A DNA stretch of 64,000 nt from Hermatobates lingyangjiaoensis (taxonomy: Eukaryota > Arthropoda > Insecta > Hemiptera > Hermatobatidae): contig JAPFBL010000034.1 of NCBI GenBank assembly GCA_026182355.1, positions 1,558,501-1,622,500 on the forward strand, given 5' to 3'. The notes under the pieces were generated by a model. The model ran no database searches and was not told where the DNA came from. It saw only the letters and a program-made list of their open reading frames with translations. Position numbers and translations under genes: made by a program. How positions within the stretch are numbered: the stretch's first letter is position 1; each line of letters begins with the position of its first letter. Of this stretch, positions 1 to 12,842 are shown in pieces.

Positions 1-1410
1 GGTTTAACTCATGGGTACCATGTGGCCAAATGAAGAAGATATCGTCAATGTAGCGAGTATAAAGAAGGGGAAGGAATTGACGATCAGACAGAAAAGATTG
101 CTATAATTTGGCCAAGAACAAATTAGCAAAAGAAGGAGCCATAATAGTGCCCATCGCAGTACCCTTGGTTTGAAGGTAAAAGGCACCATCAAACTGGAAG
201 GCATTATGCTTCAGGACAAATTCGGCTAAGGAAACTAGAAAATTGGTAGAAGGAGTGAGGGGGGGAGTTCTGAGTTCAAGAAAGTAACGAAGGGAATTCA
301 GTCCCTCACTGTGTTCAATATTAGTATACAGAGAGGTGACGTCCATAGTAATCATGAGGAGAGGATGGGTGAGGTTGGGTGGTATCGAGAAGTTATTGAG
401 GAGATTGAGGAAGTGGAAACTGTCTTTACAGTAGGAAGGCTGACTGCGGACTAGGGGTTGGAGGAAGTAGTCAACAAAAGCAGACAGTCGCTCTGTGAGG
501 GAACCATAACTGGAGACTATGGGTCTTCCAGGAGGAGGTGAATCAGGCATTGAGAAAGGCTTATGAATTTTGGGAAGGAGGTAGAAGACAGGACATCGGG
601 GATTGGAAGGTATTAAGGTATTAATGTCATCGCGTGATAAACCCTCAAGGTGGGCCCGGTCATCAAGCAGCGATTTAAGTTTAGAGAGGAAATCGGAATA
701 TGGATTATTAGGGAGGGATAGATAAAAGGTGGAGTCAGAGAGCTGCCTCATGGCTTCACGGCGGTAAACATGACGGTGCATGAGAGCAACCGTGGAGCCC
801 TTATCAGCCGGCATAATCAACAAAGAGCTATCACACTTCAGGCTTTTAACAGTCTTTCTTTCGTTGGGAGTTAAATTGTCACGGGGTATAAGGTTATGAA
901 GAAAGGCAGGATCAGAGACCTTACGGAGGATAGACGAAATATACAGTTCAAGTGGATGTGAAGCCAGAAGCGGAGGAGGTTCATTAGAGGAGAAGGGTTT
1001 GAATTTAGAGAGGGAAGGGTGTATTTTAGGGTTGGGGTCGACAGGTCTACTAGCACGTGTTTTCCAAAAGTATTTCCAACGTAAGGACCTACAGAACATT
1101 TGTAGGTCCTCTAAGATTTTAATATGATTAATTTTTGGAACGGGACTGAAAGAAAGGCCTTTGTTGAGAAGTTTAATTTCGTCGTTATTCAAAACGTGAG
1201 AAGAGAGGTTGCAAATGTTATTACAGTTATGGAAGGTAGGTCAGTAGGACTATTAGAGGGAGGAGGCTGAGTAGTAGAAGGGAATGGCTTGTTATCGAAA
1301 TTAAACAAAGGAGTCGCAGAAGGATGGATAAGAGGAAACTGCGTATTAGGTGCGGGCGACACATTCTGAGAAAAAAGGAAAGGTGCCTGAAATGGGAGAC
1401 TAAGGCCTAA
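1..1410 (-). pseudogene. Penelope-like element reverse transcriptase, broken and cut by the window edge
   Basis: Seen: a 363-codon open frame (1192 to 101) with PLE-type RT blocks in order: PADKGS near residue 128, LPKIHKP near 205, GRPIVS near 221, DVTSLYTNI at about 284 and GTAMGT with APSFANLF at the end. It stops at a TAG at 103-101, but the same frame continues to base 1 and carries the catalytic RYIDD (YIDD at 52-41). Upstream, a proline-rich linker is open in another frame from about 1408 to 1210 and joins the segment NLSSHVLNNDEI by a frameshift near 1210-1225. Known: PLE proteins have an N-terminal variable part, an RT and usually a C-terminal GIY-YIG nuclease. Inference: a decayed PLE copy with at least one frameshift and one stop; the thumb and nuclease would lie left of the window. 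TTG at 1192 is not a real start. Confidence 0.93.
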
Positions 1411-1436
1411 TTACAGGTAGGAACAAAAGAGTTCCT

Positions 1437-1465
1437 ATATATTATATATATATATATAATATATA
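1437..1465. repeat. (TA)n tract upstream of the PLE pseudogene
   Basis: Imperfect TA dinucleotide run between the start of the PLE coding region and its upstream hammerhead remnant. Many PLE ends in this window abut such tracts. Confidence 0.8.
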
Positions 1466-1521
1466 CGAAATTTCAAAATCGAAGAACTGAAACACACAAA
1501 GTAAAGAAGCACACTTACAAA

Positions 1522-1550
1522 CTCAAATTTTCGGGCAATCCGTCTTGAAG
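1522..1550 (-). ncRNA. Decayed hammerhead ribozyme motif (AATT stem III family)
   Basis: The minus strand reads CTTCAAGA for the CTGANGA box, a GC-rich stem II region, then GAA, AATT and T. The 3' half matches the better copy at 63170-63195. The 5' core is mutated, so activity is unlikely. It lies upstream of the PLE RT frame on the same strand, as expected for the 5' terminal repeat of a PLE. Confidence 0.5.
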
Positions 1551-1566
1551 AGGAAAGAGAATGGAA

Positions 1567-2104
1567 GACGAAGCACGTTGAGGACACAACCAAAAGTCAT
1601 AAAATTTGACTTGCTGTTGCATCTACAACCGTCTTGGGCTTCCATTCACTTTTCTATTGAACAGTTTGTAAGTGTGCTTCTTTAGTCGGTGTGTTTCTCT
1701 TCTTCGACCCTGAACTCGTATTGTGTCCTGTTTAGATCGTCTTTTTTGTTTATTAAGTGAATATTTAGATAGAAATTATTTTTTTTTTTTTTGATTAATG
1801 AATACATTGTTGATTAGTATTTGAATCCTTTAGATTTGTGAAATTTAATGTAGATAATAATTTTAACCCTGTATTATTCTTTTATGTTAAAGCTTAAACG
1901 TTGAGTATTTAATTTATTAAACCAAACGAGGAGAAATATACAGGGTGAGTGGCTCGAACGAAACAGTAAATGGATTTCTTCTATAAGTGGGGAGTCTTGT
2001 AGTCGGTGAATAATGGCAGATGAATGGTTGCATATTTACCAGTCGTTTTATCCTGTTCAACCTCCGCTGAATTCATTTATTCTGTTGAAAAATACATTTT
2101 ACTG
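1567..2104. other. AT-rich stretch without recognisable features
   Basis: No open frame, repeat or RNA gene is supported; it holds short A/T homopolymers only. Confidence 0.6.
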
Positions 2105-2644
2105 TTAGATATTCCATAACTATTATTGTAACGTGCACTTCTATGTTTCATATATGAGGCTAAGTTAATGAAATAATATGACAATCTATAATACATACGC
2201 ATTTAAAATAGTAATTTTAATTTATAAAATCCATTTTATAGCATTATAATCATTATTATTATTATTACTAATCATTTTTATTATTTTAATTTTTATTAAC
2301 AAAATTGAAAAACTGTTAAACGAATATATAAAAACTTTAAGTAGAATAAAAGATACAACTCAAATTTTACATCAGTGGACATTATCCAGAACATAAAACA
2401 TAAAATGTTTTATATTTGACGTCAGTTGACAGAAGGTCAATATCATGTCATTATTTTAAATTAAAATAATAAAAATGATTAGTAATAATAATAATGATTA
2501 TAATGCTATAAAATGGATTTTATAAATTAAAATTACTATTTTAAATGCGTATGTATTACATAGATTGTCATATTATTTCATTAGCTTAGCCTCATATATG
2601 AAACATAGAAGTGCACGTTACAATAATAGTTATGGAATATCTAA
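2105..2644. repeat. Large inverted repeat, arms about 190 bp
   Basis: Arms 2105-2295 and 2453-2644 are near-perfect reverse complements. Examples are GTGCACTTCTATG near 2134 with CATAGAAGTGCAC near 2605, and the ATT/AAT run at 2250-2270 with its complement near 2485. The loop is about 157 bp. No coding capacity or clear target-site duplication is visible. It could be a foldback DNA element, a MITE or an inverted duplication, and would form a long hairpin if transcribed. Confidence 0.85.
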
Positions 2645-3109
2645 TGATTTGAAATATAATGTTATTGTTAATATATAAAGAGCTGCTGATCGCGTAGATG
2701 GGTCTCTGGACTGTCTAAGGTAATTTCATTTATTTTCAAATTAGCTCATTCCAAAAATTCTCCATCCACCACTGCAGTCTCTATAGTGTGATCTTAGAAA
2801 TAGACGAGTTCTGAAACCTGTTCAATTAATATGAAAAAAGTAGGGATTTAAGCTTTAAAACAGTCGTATTTAAAAAATAAACTGTATTTATGCCCATGAT
2901 ATGTGTTTATGCAGTTTGTTTTGGCTACATGTCATTATAAACTTCCTATGCTTTTGTAGATTGAGCAGAAAAGTGAACGTTTATAATAAATCGAAATGAT
3001 GAAATTGATAAAAACTGTAAGTCATTTCTAGTATAGTGTTTTTAACTTGGAAATTCTGAGGTAAAATGGATAAACCAACAAAAGTCTCCACACAAATGAA
3101 GTTTTATTC
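2645..3109. other. AT-rich stretch, nothing recognised
   Basis: No supported gene or RNA. The last 50 bases (about 3060-3109) are probably the 3' flank of the minus-strand hammerhead element. Confidence 0.5.
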
Positions 3110-3142
3110 AACGCGTTTCGAACACTTTGTGTTCATCATCAG
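3110..3142 (-). ncRNA. Hammerhead ribozyme, intact core (ACGCGT stem III family)
   Basis: On the minus strand: CTGATGA (3142-3136), one unpaired base, stem II GAACAC/GTGTTC with a 3-base loop (6 bp), GAA (3119-3117), palindrome ACGCGT (3116-3111), cleavage base T (3110). Stem I is short, TTC with GAA flanking. All core positions of a type I hammerhead are present. Stem III is a self-complementary hexamer with no loop, so folding would need a dimer. Known: such motifs occur in PLE terminal repeats. Cleavage activity is inferred. Confidence 0.8.
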
Positions 3143-3376
3143 GAAGACACCAAGGAAGTGTTACTGACGGGTTGGTCAAGTGAAAACAACTCTTGGAAAT
3201 GTTAATTAAAGCTGAGGTCATACGAAACTTTGTAGAAGTCCTACAAGTATGACAGTAAATGGAAGAGGATGTTAAAGATTAGAGAATTTATGGTTGGGGG
3301 AATCTTTTTCTTTATTGATTATAGATCTAAGTATGGAAACCTGATGATCTCACAGTAGTTATTCTTTTATCAAGGG

Positions 3377-3662
3377 GGCCAGGTTAGCTCAGTGGCAACG
3401 TGCTCTCATCTGGACTGGTAGGTCCGGGGTTCAATACTCAATCTGACCCCCCGATTTATTGACGTGGAAGGTAAGTAAAGCCGACTATTTTGAGCCTATA
3501 CGGTGTCAGATACTCGTTAAAGATCCCTAATTTAAATGCATATGAGTTAGACAATACCAAGGACTCCCAATGTACAATCAATTTCATTATTAGGTGTCAC
3601 AAAAGGCCAATGTTTGATCTATGCGTGTTACTTTGTGAGAATGCCACTGCATCCTAATCCAT
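3377..3662 (+). repeat. tRNA-derived SINE, copy 1
   Basis: The head (3377-3452) carries a tRNA-like A box TTAGCTCAGTGG and B box GGGTTCAATAC, so RNA polymerase III transcription is likely. A shared body follows, with ACTCGTTAAAGATCC, GAGTTAG and AAAGGCCAATG, then a tail of type CATCCTAATCC. The body matches copies at 29300, 36672 and 53731. The tail is degenerate compared with the AACCT repeats of the 53731 copy. Confidence 0.85.
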
Positions 3663-4080
3663 CCAATTCTCTTTTAATAGCAGAGAGTCATAACTCTTGG
3701 ATCCTCTTTAGTTCCTTAACCTCTTTATGCTTTCTTATCGCGCTGTAGTCTCCCTTCTCCTCTCTCCTACTGACCCACGCTTCTCACTGAGACGCAAAAA
3801 ATCAATGCATTCAAAACACACATAGTAGGTCAACCAACCAGGTTTAATGAAGAGAAAAATAAATTAGGCACTGACTTAAAAAATCAGTCTAATAACTTTC
3901 ATTTATACACTTTTGTTTCATTTTAATTTGCATCCTAAATCATTAAAGCTGAGGTGAAGCGAAATTTAGTAAAAGTCCTACAAGTATAATGTTACTGTTA
4001 AATTTTACAACAGTTAGTGTCATCTAGAAATAAAACATAAAATGTTTTATATTTCACAGGAGTTGGCAAAAGATCATTTC

Positions 4081-7000
4081 ATAAAAGTCAATTAATACAG
4101 GGTATGATTCAAATTGATATTTGAATAATTAATAGCAAACAAAAATTTTTTAATACCGAATATAACATTTTCTCTAGCTACAGGTTAAAATACTGTAACT
4201 AGAGCTCTAAGGCTCTAGTTAGGTTTTCATTGTTCTTACTGTATTTTAAGTTGTTTGTTCTTCATTTTTGTTCATGCTAACTAAATACATATATTTGCAT
4301 AAACTAAGATGGAATGTCTTCCAATTTCTATTTAAAAAAGAAATTAAAATATATAATTACAATTTTTCAAAGCTATATAGTTTGGTCATGAAAGCATCTA
4401 TCTTCTGACTTACATATAAGACATGTCAATTCATATAATATATGATACATTTGATTGAAGCATAAACAAATTGTCGTTATGAGAAACTTATATTATTTCT
4501 ATGAGTGTGAAAACTATTTCAAAAAATAAGGCGCACTTTATTGTCACTATTTGAGACAAGTATACACTCGGCCAAAGTCGAAAATGTTGATATTGGTCAT
4601 TAATTTCATTTTTGTAACACAGTAAGAATTAATGCAAAGATAATGATTGAGGAGGAATGCATCAGAGAGTGCGGTCACAGGCTTACATCATGGAAGCATA
4701 ACTTCCAACACTTGAGGCATGATACCTTGTGTTTTTCATGATTATATACCATGAATGCTGTAGTGTTCATGAATATGTTATTAAACGTGTTAATAATCAT
4801 GGTAGTGGTAGTTTTTTAATAGGCTCATGATAAAAAAAAATCGTTCAATCATCTTTATGGTCTATGGTGTAGATAGTGATATAGCTTTCTGAAGCTGTTC
4901 AACTTAGTTCCTATTTCCAGTTCCTGCCTAAGTTAATAATAGCTACTAACAAGTTTTGAATAAAATAAAATTGGGTTTTTAAATTAAAATACTTTTACAT
5001 GATTGATTGAGAAATACGGGTATAAAGAAGTAGCCTCTCCCCAAAGCCTGTGCCACTTTGAAAGAACCCTTATCCCTCGTACATCACAAATATTGTGATT
5101 ATATTCAGGTAGGCTTCGTTTGAAAAGAACAAAATAATATAACGGTGACTAAGTTTGAAATAAAGGTGATAACATTTTTTATTTATTTAATTAAAGTCAA
5201 TAACTTGGCGTATTTTTTTCTAACTGGAGTTCTAAAGGCAGTAGAGTGTTGAATCTTTTATGGCACCAGGAGGCTGCTATCAAGATGGTTTCCAATCGTC
5301 TGCCGTGTCTGACTTGATTACGGCTGTAGATCAAACAGCCCTCTCAAGGGGAAAGTGCAACTGTCTCCTGTACACTTATGTCTTCGTTTCTACCACTTAT
5401 TTAGCATGACGACTCCACTTCCAAAAGATAGTCATCTCATTTGCTTTCTCCCTGTATTTATTTATTTTAACGATATGATCATTTTAATGTTAAGACATTC
5501 TGAAGCGCTTGCAGAATATAAAAAACAATCTGAGAGCGATGTCTGAAATAGTTCTTAGCGATACTTTCAGCCAACTTGTTATCTTCTTATTAAAATATAT
5601 ATCCTAGGAAAAAAAACCGTATGATCATATGTTTACATATATATCCAGACTGTATTATTAAAGTTGTAGAAAAAAACCGTGTTTTCTATCTTTATCAGAT
5701 GTGGAAAGTAAAAGATCTGATATATATAAATTAATTTCTCTTCACAGAGCAAGGATTGTCAATCAGAATATACTGACCTTTAAATAAACAATCAGAATTA
5801 ACAATCACAGGAGTTCGATTTTAGGATCCAATATGATGTCATTAATAGCAGCCAATAAGCATCAGTATAAATAATTAATGAATAACCATTCAAAAATTAA
5901 GCGTGCAGTAAAGCTTAACACTCCTATTATAGATATTGTTGCAATTAGTGCACCAATCTTCTTCTCAGTCGTTTAGCTGTTATCTTTTAACAGTCAACAC
6001 AATAATTATTAACAACGAATGTATGAAGATAGGTATTAATTATCATATTAATTAACAGATCTCCATGATCTGTGACCCTTAACAATAAATGTGTGCTTGT
6101 ACTTAAAAGTCAATGTTTTGTAATGCTTACAACTCAATGTGAAAACCATAATAACATTCAATGATCAATAATTAGTAGGTATCAAAAAACTTTTTCCTAA
6201 CAATCAATCTAAAGATCATTTTTGTGGTTAATGCTTTGTCACTGATAGCTATCAATAAGAAATCAATTATCACAATCAATGATCTGTTATTATTGGCATT
6301 TATAAACTGTGTTCTTAACAAACAATGTGCCGTCATTGATAACTGTCAAGAAGACGTCAATCAGAACAGTCAGTTATAATTATCAAAATATTATTTATTT
6401 ATGATTAATATTAATTATTTTTTTTGCTAATCACTTAAGAAGGAATATATATATTAAGAAGGATAATATATATATTTAACTTGCTATTTTTATGAGTTCA
6501 AAATAATCTTTATAATTGCACGTCCTCAAATGGTTCGTCTGATATACTGTAATAGAAAGTAAAGGAAGTCGAGATTGAAAATCACTAATATCAGTTATCA
6601 AAAACTACAATTGTTTATTGCTTAGTTACTACATGACATTTACTAATATTTGAAAACTATATACCAGACTTCTTATATGCCAAAAAGAACGCATTTAAAA
6701 CCCATATTGTATTCATTCAAGTGTTCACTTGAGTACTGTACAGAAAAATTAACTCTTTCTCCAGTGATTCCATTTCTATGTTCCCATTGCAAATATGTTA
6801 TCTTCAAAACGAATGTGTTCAATACTTGTTGATGATAGAAAAATAACATTGCTCATATACTGACGTCCATAACTTTAAAAAAAAATCTGGAGTGACCTAA
6901 ACTCAACTTCACTATAAGTAAACAATATCATCCTTCTTGTCTATATAATATATAATGTCCCATTAAGATATAATATAAATGTCTAAATGGGAGACATTTA

Positions 7001-9340
7001 TTAGTTTTTTGTTCCTTGAGGTAGTACAGATATTGATTGATGCAGTTTTTAATTAAAGTTATATATCGTGGAAAAAAGAAGACAATTTAAAAATAATATA
7101 TTAGTAGAATTTTTCTAATTTTTTTTTTAATAATGCACTGATTATTTTATATGATATTATTATTGAATCTGATATATGATATATTTTTTAAGTTTCATTG
7201 TATTAAAAATGAAATGTAAAAATATTAAAACAAAATGCTAAACTTTTAGTGTCAGAAAAAACATCACAATATACCTACTAGTCATGTTATTTTTTACCTA
7301 TTTATAATTAGTAATAATAACTAAATAAGAAACTATAATTCAATATTAAATAAAATATAACAAATATTTCTTATATAAAGTATCTAAGAAACCTAAGGAA
7401 TAACTACATAAAAAAGTTCTGACCTTTTAAATAATGTTTAAAATTAACTACTTTATTTGTCAATAATTCAATTAAAAGCTGTAATGAGTTTAATAATTAC
7501 TTTATATCTATTTGCAGAAACAATCAATTTAGTTTAAACTGAATTTAAAAAAAAATAGGTTTATGCTAGGTTATTAAAATTAAATTACAACAATAAATGG
7601 TTGTAAAATTACAGTTTCTTATTGTTAGCATTGAAATATTGATTAAAAAAAGTAGTTATATTCATATTCTGTTACTGATTTTGTTTTAAAGTTGTTAAAA
7701 TTATTTTAAACTTTATATATAAAGTTGTAAATAATATCAAAGTTAAAATTTCATTAAAAACTGAATCATTAGTCATATTAAAACTTATTTAATTAAAAAC
7801 TGAATCACTGGTTATATTAAAACAGAATTACTAATATGTATCTCTGATATTTCACTCTATGAATATAGTTACTAAATTACTATTTACCTTTTATTCTAAT
7901 ATTTGAAGATTGTAATTCAATTGCAGCTATTGATATATAGAATAGAACAGAATAGAATGGAATAGATATATTGATAAATAGAAAAGCAATTAGTTATACA
8001 ATATTCGAAATAATGAAATAGAGGTATATTACATTATTTTTTGTGTGAATAACGTTTTTAAATTACATTTTAATTGTATATTAATTTAAATGTGTTTGTT
8101 TTAAAAGTCGTTGAATGTTTTAGTGGCGTTATTTAATTAATAATAATATTATGTTAATTAGTAAAGATTACTTTTATCTTTTTTTGCATTACTATATTGT
8201 AAGTATATCATTTCTCAACACATTTCTTTTTTAACATTTAATACCTATATTTTAAAACAATGTAGTATAAAAATAGAAGATAATTTTAAATTGTGTACTA
8301 ACTTTCTTTTTGATGTGCAGAGTTTTTTCTTCCTTTCTTTTCAAACACTTACATAAAAAGAAAAATAATTTCAAATATGTGCATCACTTAGTAATCTAAT
8401 TAATAAAATAACTTTTAAACTGCTAAATATAAAATGTTTTCTAAACTTTGATTAAAAAAACCGATGATTATAGCAATCCAACGGCGCCATGATGAAAAAT
8501 ATAAAGAGATTGGGCGCTTAATTAAACCAGTGTTTACAATGACAGGAAATAATCCGGAACTAAATACACTAAATATGAAATAATCAGACCTATAAATTTG
8601 GTGAGTTGTACTCGACAAGAAATGATTCTGTATTATCGTTACTAATATTAAATAAACTTTTTATGTTTATTATTAATAACAATAAGTTTATTTTTATTAT
8701 TAAATTAAATATATTATTAAGTTAATTGACTATTTAATTCAATATTTAGTTTTAATACGGTTATCTCTATTTTACTAATTTCAAGGAAAATTTAATCCTT
8801 GTCATAACCTTGTAAACAAATGAAACGACTCAGGATGACTAACAACTAAGACTAGAGTAATTTGCTGAGACTATTTTGAGTTTATGTTAAATGTATTGCC
8901 AATTTATGCATTAGATTAATTAATGGTAGGTGATTGTTATCATTTCAAAGAGTTTGTAAAAAGAAAGAAATAATAATACATTTAATAAGATGGAACTATT
9001 TTTTTTTAAAATTTCACTGTGAATACAATATTTTTAGAGTATATTTGCATAATTAATTATTTTATGAACTACATTTCATTCTATGTCATGTAATTAGTTG
9101 TGTAATTTCTTTTGTTTAATTTTCTTAATATATAAATTAATTTAATTCATTTACATTATCAATTAAAGCAGTAATTTTGGAAAATAAATAATTCTATCAA
9201 CTCACCAACTATGCCTACAGTTACTGTTTAGTTTTACTTAAGATTAGAAAGGTAAAGAAACATTAAGTCTCTATACACAAGAAGTAAGTGTCCTTTGATT
9301 CCTTGAACAGTCAATATCACTTTACTGAGGTAGATGTCAC
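4081..9340. other. Long AT-rich region with no supported gene
   Basis: Only short chance frames are present on either strand. From 5760 to 6430 there are many loosely similar AACAATCAAT and TGATCAATAA words, perhaps a very old tandem array, but no fixed period is clear. Short TA runs occur at 6448-6475. No splice-flanked exon, tRNA or transposon end is convincing here. Confidence 0.5.
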
Positions 9341-9375
9341 ATGACTATGAACACAAAGTGTTCGAAACGCACCGG
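9341..9375 (+). ncRNA. Decayed hammerhead motif (ACGCGT family)
   Basis: Stem II GAACAC/GTGTTC and the GAAACGC box (9363-9370) are kept. The CTGATGA box has become TGACTATGA and stem III reads ACGCAC instead of ACGCGT. It is a remnant of the same family as 3110-3142, in the opposite orientation. Confidence 0.55.
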
Positions 9376-11390
9376 CTTTAGATCAAATCTTCTTTGTTAG
9401 TGCAAGCTCAGTGTTTCTTCCCCTTTCCAATCAAAATATGGAGTAGCCTTCATTAGTATAAGTTTAGGTGAAAATTTTAAACGTATATATATGTATGTTA
9501 TCATTTTCCTGCATACTGTACTCTGTTATAAGGTTGCTGTAAATGTATATTAAGAAACAATTTATTAGTAATTAGCCATTATTGCATACTTAAATGAAAG
9601 TCAAAGCCTGCTTTTCAATATAATTTAAAACTTTTATAGCGGAAAGCTTGAAATTTTTGAAAATAATAGATATGAACTATTAGACCAGAATAGTGAAAAA
9701 ACGCAATATTTTTCAACAACATTATGGGAAAAGAGTTCATTCCTCACACTTTAATATTACTCAAAGTTATTATAATTCATGAACACAAAAAATGTTACAT
9801 CTGATATTAAGTTTCGTTCAAGGGTTCAACATATAGACTGATTTGATAGGCGTTGATTTTATATATGTAAGAATTTTATTCTTTTACATCTTATATTAAG
9901 TTCTAAAATTATTTAAAAAATGTTCATTAAACCTCTTACATCAATTTCATTTCAGTGGATTCACTGAAAATATTACTAAGTCAATGTAAACAAATACAAG
10001 TATAGAAAGTAAACCATTAGTCCAGGATCAATATTCAGTTTTTATAGTTTTATTGCTGTTTGCTATAATTAAAATTATATCAGTTTTTTTTTATAAATTC
10101 TTAATTTTTTCACATTTTTTACAAATTTTCATGGGTTTTTTATGACCCGTTTATAGTAAAAAACATTTTCTGAAAATCAAATTATTCTATTAGCCCTTAC
10201 TACCTAAAATTCTGAAAAAAATGAACTCAACTCATCCTCCACACAATGTTCTATTTCTAGGTATAGATTTATTTTGATCCGTTAAACGGTATGGCTTGTA
10301 TTGCTCTCAGAAGCTTTCAGATAGAATTATAAGTCAATATGTGTATATATTTTATTAAAAAAAAAAAAAATTCCTCGTGTTTTAAAAATCTGTAGATAGT
10401 TTTCGTTTATTGCTTCTGTAGTAGTTTAGGAGAAAAACATGTTGTTTATAAAACACGTTTTTGGCAAACAAAGTGATTTTCCCGTCATTCATAATTGCTC
10501 CCAAACAATAGGGCTCATCTACACTATGTGGCCCATTTTTTTTGTAAAGTCAATCACAACTTTTGAATATATACCCATCCACACTCTCATACAGACATCA
10601 TTGAAAAATTTCATAAAACGACTTCTGGGACCTCAAAACATGTAATTCCGTCAAAATCTCGAGATCGAATATTTTCACGATCCCTATACTTTAATTATAG
10701 CAAAGTAAAAATGGTGTTATTTTTTTTAATAGAAGTAACTAATAACTTGTTTGCGCTATAGCCACATTTTCATTTATGTCTGACATATGACAAATACAGT
10801 CCTTCTTAGTTTTTATAAAATCTTAAGATACTGGTCTTTGACCTTAAATTTAATTTCAATATAATTTTAAAAATTTTTGGAACTTTTTTTTTGAAGGATA
10901 TTTAATTATATATCAAAAGTTAGTTAGGGTCACTTAACTGTTAATTCTCTCACAATACAACTAAGAAAGCAAAAACCATTCTCGGACATGACCTCATTTT
11001 AGGGACCTGTGATGGCAGATCCAACTCGCATACCTCTCATTTCTCCCAATCAATGTCTACCTTCAAGGCAACCTGACAACCTTTGTTAATCATGCATTTA
11101 CAAAACGAAAAGCTGCAAGCTGTAAATGAATACTTAAATGTCTCTTGCATCTCAAAATTTCAGAATTTTTTAAAAAAAAGCATTATTCAGAACAAATTCA
11201 ATTTTTTAATTATTTTTTGTGTTTTATCAATCATTAATTTGGTATATTTCAGATTTTTTTAAAATCAAAAATTATCAACATGTACTGTCTGCACTTTGAA
11301 ATAACAGTCGAAGTATTAATATAAACAATTACTTATTAGGCTACAAAATATATACAGAATATGAACAATACTTCATTTTTTTAACAACTT
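9376..11390. other. AT-rich region, nothing recognised
   Basis: No supported gene. The slightly more complex block at about 10440-10700 (with CATGTTTTG-like words on the minus strand) has no preserved frame and was not assigned. Confidence 0.45.
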
Positions 11391-11391
11391 A

Positions 11392-11392
<1 letters not shown>

Positions 11393-11443
<51 letters not shown>
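11393..11443. repeat. (TA)n microsatellite
   Basis: About 25 perfect TA units. No PLE end is visible beside this one. Confidence 0.95.
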
Positions 11444-11448
<5 letters not shown>

Positions 11449-11582
11449 TTTGTTTAATATTAGTATACTTTTGGCCACATTGTAGCAATTTTCAATCTAG
11501 AAATATAAATTTTAAGATAAATACACAAGTAGCCTATAATTTCTAGCAGCGTTAGCCCTGTCATTTCTTAAAATATGATTTT

Positions 11583-11770
11583 CGAAAATGATACGTCATG
11601 ATTGTATGCGGAGGCAATTTCACTGAAAAGTAAGTATGCGATGGTGAAGCGTAACACCTTGGAGAAGTCAATTTACCTAGCATAATGACAAAATCAGATG
11701 TCCTGATTTTAGTGACTTGTTCACGGTGTTACACGCGTTATGTCTGCCTCCAGCACTCACGTAATTCACA
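11583..11770. repeat. Imperfect inverted repeat with a nested hairpin
   Basis: The left arm has GGAGGCA then GCGTAACACCTTGGAGAAGTC. The right arm has, in complement, GGAGGCAGACATAACGCG, TGTAACACCGTG and AAGTCA. The centre holds the small palindrome AAATCAGATGTCCTGATTTT. This may be a short foldback element; no target-site duplication was established. Confidence 0.4.
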
Positions 11771-11779
11771 CATCTAACC

Positions 11780-12667
11780 AACACTTTTGTAAATTGATGT
11801 GCTATTTCCACAAACAATAGAAAGCATCAGGCCGTAACGCATTTCCGTTTCAGTTATGTCAGAAAACAGTTTACAGTTGACATTCGCGGTAACCAACTTT
11901 GATAAACACACTTTCTAATTTTGTCAACAAAACACTTTATTTTGATTATTAAATAAACCAGTTTTTAAAATTTAAATTTCTGTAATAATTTTTTTTTTTG
12001 AAACAATATGTCTAGTGGTATTAAAAATAACAAATAACTTATCATTAATGTAGATAGAAATCCCCTAAGAAGGGAAAAATAAACAAACCAGCCATCTAAC
12101 TAAGGATTAGTTATTTTGGTCAGTATTTTATGACTTTCGCGGTATTTTGTCTTTTGAAAGATAAAATTTTAGTTCTTATTTTTTACGTTTGCTCGATTTT
12201 AGAAAAAAAAAAGAATGCTACGAAGAATTTGCCTAGAAAGTATTGTAAAATTGATAGCTTCAAGTGATTTAGACAAAAAAAAGAAGTATGAAAGCTGTAT
12301 TGTTGAGAAAGTGATAAATAAAGCATTTTTTTTTACATCAAGAAACTGGTTGAAAACTTTTATTAATCTATTTGAAAAGTAGTAAGATGCCAATTTTAAA
12401 TGAAACTCAACAATTATAAATTCTGCCGAGATATTGAACTTGTTATTTTGAATAGTATGAAATAAACAAGAAAACCGTTACAGAACATAACTTTCTTTTA
12501 TGAATAAACAGAGAATAGGCATAGGAACAAGAAGCTTAACCAACTACATAGACGTTTAGATCTTAGAAGCTATTGTTACAATAAAATATTACAATCATGG
12601 GTGTATTTTCTCAATCTTTATTGCATTGTTTGTAATAAATTATTACTATTTTTGTTTTAATATTTTT
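11780..12667. other. AT-rich region, nothing recognised
   Basis: No supported gene. The short frames here have low-complexity composition. Confidence 0.5.
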
Positions 12668-12724
12668 TGTAGGGTAAAAAGTTAATGAAATGGTCTTCAC
12701 ATATAAAAATTTAATCGTAAAAAC

Positions 12725-12757
12725 AACGCGTTTCGAACAACTAGTATTCTTCTTCAG
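12725..12757 (-). ncRNA. Hammerhead ribozyme, core intact (ACGCGT family)
   Basis: CTGAAGA (12757-12751), stem II with GAATA paired to TTGTTC (one G-U), GAA (12734-12732), ACGCGT (12731-12726), T (12725). The core is intact; stem II is weakened against the family consensus GAACAC/GTGTTC. Confidence 0.7.
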
Positions 12758-12808
12758 GCATTAACTACGGGGACAGTTGTACCACAGACATTCACCTGTA
12801 GTCAATGC

Positions 12809-12842
12809 CTGAAGAAGAACACTACGTGTTTGAAACTCGTTG
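12809..12842 (+). ncRNA. Hammerhead motif with damaged stem III (ACGCGT family)
   Basis: CTGAAGA (12809-12815), stem II AACAC/GTGTT, GAA, then ACTCGT where the family has ACGCGT. Breaking the palindrome should weaken dimer formation. Confidence 0.6.

Larger units (their letters stand above)
2330..4080. repeat. Diverged dispersed repeat units around a hammerhead copy
   Basis: Two internal segments recur as diverged direct copies. The first, with CATAAAATGTTTTATATTT, is at about 2345-2445 and 3993-4075. The second, with TTAAAGCTGAGGT and AGTCCTACAAGTAT, is at about 3208-3258 and 3947-4000. The second segment lies just 3' of the hammerhead box at 3110-3142, so these may be internal parts of the same retroelement family. 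No reading frame is preserved. Confidence 0.45.

Noticed and set aside
3377..3452. A functional tRNA gene
   Set aside because: A and B boxes are present, but the cloverleaf does not close properly and the body repeats in four SINE copies.
5760..6430. Possible degenerate tandem repeat of TCAAT-rich units
   Set aside because: No constant period could be established by eye; a dot plot would be needed.
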